Assembly: GCF_910579375.1 (NCBI RefSeq)
Contig: NZ_CAJTUJ010000019.1
Coordinates: 1 to 28,068 of the forward strand
Direction of reading: 5' to 3'
Source: an uncultured Rikenella sp.
GTDB lineage: Bacteria; Bacteroidota; Bacteroidia; Bacteroidales; Rikenellaceae
Length of the DNA: 28,068 nt
Shown: positions 20,886-28,068 of the stretch, piece after piece
Layout of the letters: every line of letters begins with the position of its first letter
How positions within the stretch are numbered: the stretch's first letter is position 1
Translations under genes and position numbers: made by a program
The notes under the pieces: model-generated
Told to the model about the DNA's origin: nothing
Seen by the model: the letters and a program-made list of their open reading frames with translations, nothing else
Database searches by the model: none

Positions 20886-23123
20886 TTATTCTACCACGAT
20901 TTCATCCATAAACGCAAAAGCCTTTTTGCCTGCCCCCAAGTGCCACGGCGGACAAATCCCCACGCCGTCCGTCACCACCTTCACATAACGTCCCTTGCGG
21001 CCGACTGCGCTCGAAAAATCGCGCGAGCCGATCGCCACCGCTCGATTGACCTCCGGCTGCGCCTCCATACCCGCCTGCGCGTAATCCTTGCCGTCCGAAG
21101 AGACATAGAACGTCACCTGCTTCGGGAAGAAAATCCAGTCCGTCAGCACCTGCAAGTAAGTCGTCGTCACCCGGGCGATCTCCTGCTCCGACCCCAAGTC
21201 CACCACCGCCTCGAAACGCGGCACGTCCCAACCCAGCCACTGGATCTTGTAATCGTTGCTGCCGTGGAGGCCGTTGGTCAGCACCTTGTCCGCCGAGCGG
21301 TCGTATTTCGGATGCGGTGCAGGCGAGAGAGCGACCGGTTTCTCGAAACTCAGGTTCCCGTCCTGCCGCACGATCGAAATTTTGCGCATCATATCGAGAT
21401 ACTCGTCCGGCGTCGTGTGCCACTCCGAAAGGCGCGTCACCCCCTCCTGCTTGCACAGCGCGATGAAATTTTCCAGTTTTTGCGTGTATTCCGGATTCGT
21501 TTCCCACACACTGTCCGTCGCTTGTACATAGATACCGTTCGGCCCGTACGGGTCGAGCTTGGTCTGCTCCAGTTCCGCATACCGAAGCGGCTGGCGCGCA
21601 ATTTTCACCCGTTTCAGGAACTCAGGCTGGTTCGCCACCGCCGCCTCGGCCCGGTCGAAACACGATTCGTAGATCGCCAGATTCTCCGGCGACAGGTAGC
21701 TGTCCGCCCCGTCGGTCGGCGCGCCGAAAATCGAAAGCGGTTTGCCGCTCTGTTCCAAATTTTGCGTAATCAGGTTGATATACTCCTTGATATGCCCCCC
21801 CGCCGGGCCGTAGTAGCCGTTCAGGAAGTCGTTCATCAGCGAGTCGGCATTGGCCGACGGATTCCACAGCAGTTTCGAGATCAGATAAGCCCGCAGGTCG
21901 GCGAACTCGCCACCCACCTCGCGATTCCCCTGCTCGAACATTGCCACCACATGGTTATCCACAAAATATTGGATATTCGGCTGCAACGTATGGAAATTGG
22001 GGAACGGGCTGACCAGATTCTTGAACTGGATCACATAGTCCCACACCAGAATATTGTCCGTGAGCTTGGCCCACTCCTCCATGTCGCGCCGGAACGAGGC
22101 ACTGGTCGAATCCGTGGCGATCGGCTGGCTGCGGTTGCACTCGATGTTGCAGAACATGATGTTCACATTCTCGCGCGGCTTGGTCACCTTCGGCGCGGCC
22201 CGCGAATACTGGTAGGCCAGAGTCGAAATCACCTTGTCCGGGAACCGCTCGGCCACGGCGTTCACAAAACGGATCACGCTGCCCGTCGGGCTCCCCTCGA
22301 TGGAGTCGACCTCGGCGCACAGCGCACACTGGCAGTAGCCGAAGTTGTCGTTCGAACTCACCGACCAATACTTTGCCTCCGGCTTGGCGGCCATCGCCTT
22401 GGCCAGATTGTCGCACATGATCTCCAGTACCGCCGGGTTCGACAGGCAGGGCTGCGTCGTGGCCCGCTGGCCGCTCACCAGCGCAAAATACTCCGGATGA
22501 GTCTTGAAATAGGGATCCGCCGGCAGCAGCTGCCCGAAGCTGTGGCACCAGAAACCCCAGTCGGGCTTTCCGCCCGTCGAGTCGTGGCTCAGCTTGTGCC
22601 AGTCGATATACCCTTGGTCGTTCGTCCCGCGGTAATGGGCGTCGCGGAAGGTGATCACCGGCACCTGCCGGTCGTAAATTCGCTTGGGTACGGTCACTTT
22701 CCCCTGCTGCGGAATGACTTCGACCGTGGCCGAGTATTTCCGGCAACCGAGGTAGTTGTCCAGCAGGGTGTACATCCCGTTCAGGGTGCCGCGCGAGGTG
22801 CCGCCCTGAATGTCGATGCGGTTGCCGTCCGTGAAGATCACAAAACCGTCGTTCCCCAGATCGGCGTGTTTCGAGGTGTCGGTGCTGAAGACGATCGCGT
22901 GGTCGTCGGCAATCGTTCCGGAGTCGGTCACGATGGGGAGTTCGGCTTGCGAAATTTGCCGGAAATAACCTTGGAAACGCTCGGCGGCGAGCCGGGTGAG
23001 GCTGTCGGCATCGGCGGCCACCACGATGCGGTAGGCGCTCCGGCCTTTGTCGGCCAGCTTCAGGGTCTGGCTACATGAACTGAGCATCAGCGCGGCTCCG
23101 AGCAGGGCAAAAATGGATTTCAT
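20886..23123 (-). CDS. DUF4838-type lipoprotein with C-terminal carbohydrate-binding-like domain
   Basis: Predicted outer-surface lipoprotein of 745 residues: lipobox LMLSSC with Cys17. Residues about 30-140 resemble the N-terminal domain of alpha-glucuronidases (VVAADADSLTRLAAERFQGYF...GTLNGMYTLLDNYLGCRKY). The central part (about 150-570) matches the DUF4838 type, with WSVSSNDNFGYCQCALCAEVD and FCNIECNRSQP as landmarks. The C-terminal 140 residues (VLTNGLHGSNDYKIQWLGWD...RYVKVVTDGVG) look like an F5/8 type C, CBM32-like, sugar-binding domain. Enzymatic activity is unproven for many such proteins. It ends the wbqC transcript (28-bp gap), and its stop is followed by a good terminator. Confidence 0.85.
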   Translation of the reverse strand: MKSIFALLGAALMLSSCSQTLKLADKGRSAYRIVVAADADSLTRLAAERFQGYFRQISQAELPIVTDSGTIADDHAIVFSTDTSKHADLGNDGFVIFTDGNRIDIQGGTSRGTLNGMYTLLDNYLGCRKYSATVEVIPQQGKVTVPKRIYDRQVPVITFRDAHYRGTNDQGYIDWHKLSHDSTGGKPDWGFWCHSFGQLLPADPYFKTHPEYFALVSGQRATTQPCLSNPAVLEIMCDNLAKAMAAKPEAKYWSVSSNDNFGYCQCALCAEVDSIEGSPTGSVIRFVNAVAERFPDKVISTLAYQYSRAAPKVTKPRENVNIMFCNIECNRSQPIATDSTSASFRRDMEEWAKLTDNILVWDYVIQFKNLVSPFPNFHTLQPNIQYFVDNHVVAMFEQGNREVGGEFADLRAYLISKLLWNPSANADSLMNDFLNGYYGPAGGHIKEYINLITQNLEQSGKPLSIFGAPTDGADSYLSPENLAIYESCFDRAEAAVANQPEFLKRVKIARQPLRYAELEQTKLDPYGPNGIYVQATDSVWETNPEYTQKLENFIALCKQEGVTRLSEWHTTPDEYLDMMRKISIVRQDGNLSFEKPVALSPAPHPKYDRSADKVLTNGLHGSNDYKIQWLGWDVPRFEAVVDLGSEQEIARVTTTYLQVLTDWIFFPKQVTFYVSSDGKDYAQAGMEAQPEVNRAVAIGSRDFSSAVGRKGRYVKVVTDGVGICPPWHLGAGKKAFAFMDEIVVE

Positions 23124-23151
23124 CGGTAGGGTTTTGAGGTGTTGTTTGGGT

Positions 23152-23802
23152 TTAGTGTGCAGTGTGAATGCTTGCCCGAACGGCCTGTCCGGCCTGCGGC
23201 CCTTCGCAGAAGAGGAGGTCGACGACCGACAGGTTCGGTGCGAACGGGAGCCGGTCGGCGAAGACCTGATAATACTCCGGCGCCGCGAATGTCGGGTCGG
23301 GACGCCGGAGGCGCGGTTTGTGCGAAATGATCTCCCGAAAATCCCCCGCTTCGGCTGCCGTGTCGAGAGGCACGGGTGCGGTGTAATCTTCCGTAAACAG
23401 CAAGGTCTCCGGCAGGCCGAGCAGCCCCAGCAACAGGCGTGTCAGGTCGCCGTTCAGGTCGAAGAGGCGTTCGGGGCGGTAGTTTCGCTCGTTGTAAAAC
23501 GGGGCGAGTTTTTCGGCATAGTGGTCGAAATAGGGCGCCGCCGCATAGGCCGCCCGCAGCGTGCGCCAGTGTTCGCGCTGCCAGGGCAGGGTGTAGTCGA
23601 TCCGCACTTCGCGGATGGGCATTTTGGCCCGGTGATCCCAAACGACGGGTACGGTCAGCGTCCGCACGCCGGCGGCGGTCATCACTTCGGCCCGGTTGCG
23701 GTAGGTCTGTTTCTGGAAATTCTCATGGGCTTCGATCCGCGCGCCTTGTGCGAGCTTGCCGAAGTATTGGATGTTTCCTAAATAGGCGGTTGTAACGAGC
23801 AT
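23152..23802 (-). CDS. WbqC-like family protein
   Basis: A 216-residue member of the WbqC-like family, often found in surface-polysaccharide gene groups and of uncertain biochemical role. The hallmark N-terminus TAYLGNIQYFGKL (about 4-16), NFQKQTYRNRAEVMTAAGVRTLTVPV (about 29-54), YTLPWQREHWRTLRAAYAAAPYF and the late PNLSVVDLLFCEGP are characteristic. I start it at the ATG 23800-23802; a TTG further upstream would lie inside cassette C. Its ATG is 8 nt from that cassette's stop codon. It is followed 28 bp later by the DUF4838 gene in the same direction. Confidence 0.9.
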   Translation of the reverse strand: MLVTTAYLGNIQYFGKLAQGARIEAHENFQKQTYRNRAEVMTAAGVRTLTVPVVWDHRAKMPIREVRIDYTLPWQREHWRTLRAAYAAAPYFDHYAEKLAPFYNERNYRPERLFDLNGDLTRLLLGLLGLPETLLFTEDYTAPVPLDTAAEAGDFREIISHKPRLRRPDPTFAAPEYYQVFADRLPFAPNLSVVDLLFCEGPQAGQAVRASIHTAH

Positions 23803-23810
23803 CGTTTCGT

Positions 23811-24209
23811 TTATTCCGAGAGGCAACGCAACTGAAAACCGTAGGCCCGGCCCGTCATGTAGCTGGGGTTGAGTTCCTTCGCGCCGAAGTGCAAGTACAT
23901 GCTACGGTAGTGGTCGTCCGAATCGTAGGACGTGGACGACCAGTTGTACCCGTTGCTGCCGACGTACCACAACGCGCCCTCGCCGTGGCCGCGGTGGCCC
24001 GGGGCGGGGTACCAGGCGAGCGGGGTTCCCGCGCCCGAGGTGCTTACCTTGTAGAGACGGCCGTTGGTGGCTTTGTAATGACCGTCGCCGTACTTCTCAC
24101 CTACGACACCGTCCGAATAGTACGGGAAAGTCCCGTTGAGCGGCTGGTCTGCGTTTTCCGTGCGCGTAAAGTCAGACCAAGTCCCGTTCGGGCACTGGCT
24201 ATTGCCCGC
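23811..24209 (-). pseudogene. Headless C-terminal cassette C (FISUMP-like), longest copy
   Basis: Open minus-strand frame of 132 codons between an in-frame TAA (24210-24212) and its stop at 23811-23813; no credible start codon occupies its beginning. It reads NSQCPNGTWSDFT near the N-end, then YKATNGRLYKVSTSG and the same PAPG-to-RCLSE end as cassettes A and B (core 23811-24007). The N-part resembles the middle of FISUMP-type domains, so this copy keeps more of the parent gene. Unlike A and B, the shared end is not followed by the TGT hairpin but joins the start region of wbqC. It may be a gene remnant or a cassette donor. Confidence 0.6.
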
Positions 24210-24212
24210 TTA

Positions 24213-24416
24213 GGTCGGGTTCGGCGGCACGCTGGCGGAAATCTTATTCAAAGCGCAAGTCGCTTTGAATGATTTCCTACTCCAGCAGTCGCGCGCGGTT
24301 GAGCTTTGCCCCGGCTGGAACTGCCGCTTTCTTGTAAGAAAGCTTTCATGATAGCTACGCTCCTCCTTAGGTTTCGCAGTCCTTAATCTTTGTCCGTGTG
24401 CCGGAAGAGGACTTTG
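24213..24416. repeat. Intergenic hairpins between cassette C and the sulfatase
   Basis: No gene. A long stem (24237-24277: GGAAATC and ATTCAAAGCG with complements, TT bulge) is an inverted relative of the 20441-20484 stem, sharing the outer GGAAATC/GATTTCC and a two-base bulge. At 24314-24400 a single arm related to P2's left end appears: TGGAACTGCC, hairpin GCTTTCTT/AAGAAAGC (24326-24343), then AGCTACGCTCCTCCTTA, matching 4092-4120 in outline. Confidence 0.6.
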
Positions 24417-25859
24417 TCAGAAGTTCCATGCCGGATTCTTCGACTGCGTCCGCCCCTTGTCCATCAGCCGTTGCAACTCCAGCACCTTGCCCGGATACTC
24501 CGAAGCCACGTTGCGCAGCTCTTTCGGATCGCGCGACAGGTTGTAAAGCTCGTATCGCACTTTCGACGGGTCGCCGGACAATTGTTTGGCATTCAGCCGA
24601 ATCAGTTTCCAGTTGTCGCGGATCACCGCCTGTTTGCCCCCCTCCTCGTGGAACTCGAAATAGAGGTGGTCGTGTTTCGGCTGTTCGCCCTCGCCCGTCC
24701 ATTCCGGCAACATCGAGATGCCGTCCACCCCTTTCGGTACCTCCGCATCCACGATGTCGCAGACCGTCGGCAGGAAGTCCCAGAACGCTGAAACGTGGTA
24801 GCTCACGCTCCCCGGAGCGATGTGTCCCGGCCACACCACGATGAACGGCGTCCGGATCCCACCCTCGTAAAGGTCGCGTTTCGTACCGCGGAACAGCGAG
24901 TTGCTGTTGAAATAGTTCGGGTCGTGTCCCCCCTCGATGTGCGTCCCGTTATCGGAGCTGAAGATGAAAATCGTGTTGTCGAGCTGCCCCGTTTCGCGCA
25001 GCTTGGCGACCAGTCTGCCTACGTTGTCGTCGATGCGCTTCACCATCGCCGCGAAAGCCGCCCGCGGCTGTGCCTGTGCTCCGTACCAGTCGCCCTTGAA
25101 CGGCGTTTCCTGAAACTTGCCCTCGAACGGTTTCATCTCCTCCGCCGGCAGCACCAGTTCGGCGTGCGGAAGCGTCGTGGCGAATTCGAGGAAGAACGGT
25201 TTGCCTGCCGCCACGCTCCGGTCGATGAACGACAGGGCGTGCTGCGTTGTCAGTTCGTCGGAATATTGCGTGCCGTCGAGCTCGATTTTCCGGCCGTTTT
25301 CGTAGAGCTTTTTCGGATAATAGTGGTGTGCGTCCACCTGTGCCTGGTGGCCGTAGAAGTAGTCGAAACCCTGGTTCCCGACGCCCCCCTCTTCCGGATA
25401 GCCGCCGAGACCCCATTTGCCGGTGATCCCTGTAGTATAGCCTTTCGAGCGCAGAATCTCGGCCACGGTCACCTCTTCGGCCGGCAGCGAGTAGTCGTAC
25501 GTCGTGCCGTCCTCCAACTTTCGACCGTCGTTACCCCGAACCCCTGCGTGCCCCGTGTGTTTGCCGGTCAGCAGCACGGCGCGGCTCGGCGCCGAGACCG
25601 TCGAACCGGCGTAGTGTTGCATGAACTGCATCCCGGCACGTGCCAGCGAGTCGATGTGCGGGGTCGGAATGGTGCGCTGCCCGTAAGCTCCGATGTCGCC
25701 GATGCCGAGGTCGTCGGTCAGGACGAAAACGATGTTCGGCAGGCGTTGTGCGGCGGTGTCGATCGGCGCAGGGGTTGCTTTTCTCCCCCGTGCTGTTCCG
25801 GAGAGCGGCATGGCGGCCGCGGCGGCCATCAAAAGGCCCCATTCTGAAAGGTGTTTCAC
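24417..25859 (-). CDS. Secreted sulfatase (S1 type, serine formylglycine site)
   Basis: Sulfate-ester hydrolase of the alkaline-phosphatase superfamily, probably acting on sulfated host glycans in the periplasm. The 480-residue protein has a signal peptide, PNIVFVLTDDLGIGDIG (about 41-57; metal-binding Asp pair) and SAPSR (89-93), in which Ser89 is the residue oxidised to formylglycine; a serine here requires an anaerobic sulfatase-maturating enzyme, not in the window. Further landmarks are GKWGLGGYPEEG, FSSDNGTHIEGGHDPNYF and RDLYEGGIRTPFIVVWPG. The start is a GTG at 25857-25859, chosen because it gives the charged n-region of the signal peptide; the inner ATG (codon 11) would leave no basic residue. 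Substrate class cannot be told from sequence. Confidence 0.93.
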   Translation of the reverse strand: MKHLSEWGLLMAAAAAMPLSGTARGRKATPAPIDTAAQRLPNIVFVLTDDLGIGDIGAYGQRTIPTPHIDSLARAGMQFMQHYAGSTVSAPSRAVLLTGKHTGHAGVRGNDGRKLEDGTTYDYSLPAEEVTVAEILRSKGYTTGITGKWGLGGYPEEGGVGNQGFDYFYGHQAQVDAHHYYPKKLYENGRKIELDGTQYSDELTTQHALSFIDRSVAAGKPFFLEFATTLPHAELVLPAEEMKPFEGKFQETPFKGDWYGAQAQPRAAFAAMVKRIDDNVGRLVAKLRETGQLDNTIFIFSSDNGTHIEGGHDPNYFNSNSLFRGTKRDLYEGGIRTPFIVVWPGHIAPGSVSYHVSAFWDFLPTVCDIVDAEVPKGVDGISMLPEWTGEGEQPKHDHLYFEFHEEGGKQAVIRDNWKLIRLNAKQLSGDPSKVRYELYNLSRDPKELRNVASEYPGKVLELQRLMDKGRTQSKNPAWNF

Positions 25860-25933
25860 GTGATTTCGGTTTTGTTAAAGCGGCAATGTAGTAAATTTTC
25901 GTTAAATTCGCCTCGTAGAACTCGGATTCGGAC

Positions 25934-26533
25934 ATGAAAATCATCTTTGCTACAGGCAATCGGAACAAGTTGAAAGAGATACAGGCGATTCTCGGCGATC
26001 GGGCCGAGGTGTCGATTCCAGCGGATCACGGCGTGACGGAAGAGATTCCGGAGGATGCGCCGACGCTGGAGGGGAATGCGTTGCAGAAGGCCCGGTATAT
26101 TCATGAGCGGACAGGGCTGGACTGTTTTGCGGATGATACGGGGCTGGAGGTCGAGGCGCTGGGAGGCGAGCCGGGCGTCTTCTCGGCGCGCTATGCGGCG
26201 GTGAACGGTGCGGGCGAGGGGCATGCCTCGGCGGATAATATGGCTTTGCTGCTCAGGCGGCTGGAGGGGCAGCAGAATCGGCGGGCGCGGTTCCGGACGG
26301 TGATCGCGCTGATTCGGAACGGCGAGGAGCACCTCTTCGAGGGGATTGTGAACGGCGAGATCACGCTCGAAAAGAGCGGCACGGAGGGGTTCGGCTACGA
26401 CCCGGTTTTCCGGCCGGAGGGGTATGCGGTGACTTTTGCCGAGATGGCGCCGGAACTGAAAAACTGGATCAGCCATCGCGGACGGGCGACGGCGCGGCTC
26501 ATCGAGTTCCTGAACGCAGAGGGCGGGGAATAA
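25934..26533 (+). CDS. Non-canonical purine NTP pyrophosphatase (RdgB/HAM1)
   Basis: Removes ITP, dITP and XTP from nucleotide pools by hydrolysis to monophosphates. The 199-residue protein is normal in length, with IIFATGNRNKLKEI (3-16), FADDTGLEVEALGGEPGVFSARYA (about 67-90), EGFGYDPVF (about 149-157) and SHRGRA (about 179-184). The start overlaps no other gene; the divergent sulfatase begins 74 bp away. UMP kinase follows after 27 bp, so the three downstream genes are probably one transcript. Confidence 0.96.
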   Translation: MKIIFATGNRNKLKEIQAILGDRAEVSIPADHGVTEEIPEDAPTLEGNALQKARYIHERTGLDCFADDTGLEVEALGGEPGVFSARYAAVNGAGEGHASADNMALLLRRLEGQQNRRARFRTVIALIRNGEEHLFEGIVNGEITLEKSGTEGFGYDPVFRPEGYAVTFAEMAPELKNWISHRGRATARLIEFLNAEGGE

Positions 26534-26560
26534 ACGGTACGATTTAATCTTTTCGGAAAG

Positions 26561-27286
26561 ATGGCGAAATACAAAAGAATATTGCTGAAACTCAGCGGTG
26601 AATCGCTTCAGGGGAAACAGGGATACGGATTGGATCCGGAGGTGCTGGCTTCGTATGCCGCTCAAATTCGGGTGGTGGCGGAGGCGGGAGTAGAGGTCGG
26701 GGTCGTGATCGGAGGCGGGAATATTTTCCGCGGAATGACGGGCGTCGGTAAAGGGTTCGACCGGGTGCGGGGGGATCAGATGGGGATGCTGGCGACGGTG
26801 ATCAACTCGCTGGCTTTGCAGTCGGCGATCGAGAATGCGGGCGGGCGGGCCTGTGTGCTGACTTCGATTCCGATGGGGCCGGTGGGGGCGGGAATTTACT
26901 CCAAGTTCCGGGCGCTGGAGCTGATGCGCGAGGGGTATGTGGTGATTATCGGGGGCGGAACGGGCAATCCGTTTTTTACGACCGATACGGCTTCGGCGTT
27001 GCGCGGGGTGGAGATCGAGGCGGATGTGCTGCTCAAGGGAACGAGGGTCGACGGGGTCTATACGGCGGATCCGGAGAAGGATCCGGCGGCGGTGAAGTAT
27101 GACCGGATTTCGTTTGCGGAGGTGATCGAAAAGCGTCTCAAGGTGATGGACCTGACGGCATTTACGATGTGTATGGAGAACCGGCTGCCGATTATCGTTT
27201 TCGACATGGATACGCCGGGCAATCTGGAGCGGGTGTTGGCGGCGGACGGCGCTTTGGCGGAGGTGGGGACGCTCGTGCATAATTAA
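26561..27286 (+). CDS. pyrH: UMP kinase
   Basis: Phosphorylates UMP to UDP in pyrimidine nucleotide synthesis. The 241-residue amino acid kinase-fold protein shows KRILLKLSGESLQG (4-17), VVIGGGNIFRG (about 48-58), GGGTGNPFFTTDTAS (about 137-151) and VDGVYTADPEKDP (about 166-178). It is followed 28 bp later by frr, the common pyrH-frr order seen in many bacteria. Confidence 0.97.
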   Translation: MAKYKRILLKLSGESLQGKQGYGLDPEVLASYAAQIRVVAEAGVEVGVVIGGGNIFRGMTGVGKGFDRVRGDQMGMLATVINSLALQSAIENAGGRACVLTSIPMGPVGAGIYSKFRALELMREGYVVIIGGGTGNPFFTTDTASALRGVEIEADVLLKGTRVDGVYTADPEKDPAAVKYDRISFAEVIEKRLKVMDLTAFTMCMENRLPIIVFDMDTPGNLERVLAADGALAEVGTLVHN

Positions 27287-27314
27287 TTTGGAAAATAAAT
27301 AAGATCGAAAAAAT

Positions 27315-27878
27315 ATGGGACAGAAAAGAGCAATCATCGACGCGGCGATGCCGCGTATGGACAAGGCTTTCGCACATTTCGAATCGGAAATCGCGTCGAT
27401 CAAGGCGGGCAAGGCGAGTCCGAATGTGCTGAACGGGGTGATGGTGGAGTCGTACGGGGCGCAGATGCCGGTCAATCAGGTGGCCAGCGTGACGGTGCCG
27501 GATGCGCGGACGATTCTGGTTCAGCCGTGGGACAAGAATCTGCTGGCACCGATCGAAAAGGCGATTATCAATTCCAATCTGGGGATGACGCCGTCGAATA
27601 ACGGGGAGACGATTCGGCTCAACGTGCCGCCGTTGACGGAGGAGCGTCGGAAGGAGCTGATGAAGCAGATCAAAGCGGAGGCGGAGACGTGTCGGGTGGC
27701 ATTGCGGGGGGTACGCCGCGATGCGATCGAGGCGATTAAGAAGGCGATCAAGGCGGACGGTCTGCCGGAGGATGTGGCGAAGGATGGTGAGGATGAGGTG
27801 CAGAAGATCGTGGACGGTTTCTCGAAACGGATCGACGAGGTGCTGGCGGTGAAGGAAAAGGAGATTATGACGGTGTAG
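27315..27878 (+). CDS. frr: Ribosome recycling factor
   Basis: Splits post-termination ribosomes together with EF-G. The 187-residue protein has the usual length and features: ASPNVLNGVMVESYGAQMPVNQVASV (about 34-59), PWDKNLLAPIEKAI (about 75-88), IRLNVPPLTEERRKEL (about 101-116) and a long C-terminal helix with RR..D. A strong terminator ends the transcript. Confidence 0.97.
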   Translation: MGQKRAIIDAAMPRMDKAFAHFESEIASIKAGKASPNVLNGVMVESYGAQMPVNQVASVTVPDARTILVQPWDKNLLAPIEKAIINSNLGMTPSNNGETIRLNVPPLTEERRKELMKQIKAEAETCRVALRGVRRDAIEAIKKAIKADGLPEDVAKDGEDEVQKIVDGFSKRIDEVLAVKEKEIMTV

Positions 27879-27905
27879 GTGGGTTGATTTTTAAATCTAT
27901 GGATA

Positions 27906-27933
27906 ACGGGTGGCTTTGTGCCACCCGTTTTTG
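27906..27933 (+). terminator. Terminator after frr
   Basis: ACGGGTGGC (27906-27914) and GCCACCCGT (27920-27928) form a perfect 9-bp stem, loop TTTGT, followed by TTTTT. Confidence 0.95.
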
Positions 27934-27967
27934 TTTATATACTGATCGGGTTTGCTGTGTGGTGATT

Positions 27968-28068
27968 GGGTAGAGGCTGCTATAGCGAAACGTAGTTTCG
28001 CCCGTCCACGGGACGTGGGGCCCGCGCGGCCCGAGCGCAGTCCCCTCTTGTGGGACAGACGCGCGCCA
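27968..28068. repeat. Dispersed repeat at the window end
   Basis: GGGTAGAGGC (27968-27977), 7 nt, hairpin GCGAAAC-GTA-GTTTCGC (27985-28001), then 65 bp (28004-28068) that match 20366-20430 at roughly 55 positions without gaps. It continues past the window edge. No coding potential is seen. Confidence 0.7.

Noticed and set aside
24417..25859. Alkaline phosphatase or phosphoglycerate mutase instead of sulfatase
   Set aside because: The SAPSR maturation motif and the sulfatase landmark segments are all present in order.

Overview
The window reads as chromosomal DNA from a GC-rich member of the Bacteroidales, probably Alistipes or another Rikenellaceae; the family-level placement is inference. 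The evidence is the promoter type (several sites match the Bacteroidota -7 element TAnnTTTG, some with a TTG/TTTG 19-20 nt upstream), weak or absent Shine-Dalgarno sites, and the gene set: AsmA-like giant protein, WbqC, DUF4838 lipoprotein, Ser-type sulfatase, two-module sialate esterase, and a split biotin-dependent acyl-CoA carboxylase.

Layout. 1-527: intergenic repeats and a headless protein cassette (copy A, minus strand). 528-2065: dCMP deaminase with its own terminator, then a LuxC-type acyl-CoA reductase. 2066-6415: acyl-CoA carboxylase in three genes (carboxyltransferase, biotin carboxylase, biotin carrier), the first gene bracketed by two ~280-bp palindromic elements. 6492-8525: uvrC and a CAT-anticodon tRNA with an odd T-arm. 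8526-9556: a promoter, a ~265-nt self-complementary leader, and a small lipoprotein. 9557-10040: a duplicated tRNA 3' end plus terminator, then tRNA-Val (minus). 10159-15092 (minus): AsmA-like protein and phosphoglycerate kinase. 15275-19160: acyltransferase, two-module SGNH/sialate O-acetylesterase, and RfbC. 19251-20296: divergent cupin and HxlR regulator. 20297-25859 (minus): DUF4838 lipoprotein and WbqC as a pair, and a sulfatase, with cassettes B and C lying between genes. 25934-27878: HAM1/RdgB pyrophosphatase, UMP kinase, ribosome recycling factor. The last ~130 bp are again dispersed repeat.

The genes are mostly housekeeping (nucleotide pools, glycolysis, translation, DNA repair, propionate-type carboxylation) interleaved with host-glycan functions (sialate deacetylation, sulfate removal, DUF4838 carbohydrate-associated protein). 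No SusC/SusD pair is present, so this is not a classical polysaccharide utilisation locus.

The most unusual content is between genes. Three headless 3'-terminal cassettes end in the same 29 nt and the same protein tail (QLRCLSE) but differ strongly upstream, with much of the variation in AAC/TAC/AGC/GAC-type codons. Two are followed at once by a small hairpin whose stem differs while pairing is kept. This resembles variable regions of diversity-generating retroelements, although no reverse transcriptase or template is in the window. Several other intergenic repeat families share one design: conserved flanks around a hairpin whose stem sequence changes with pairing preserved.
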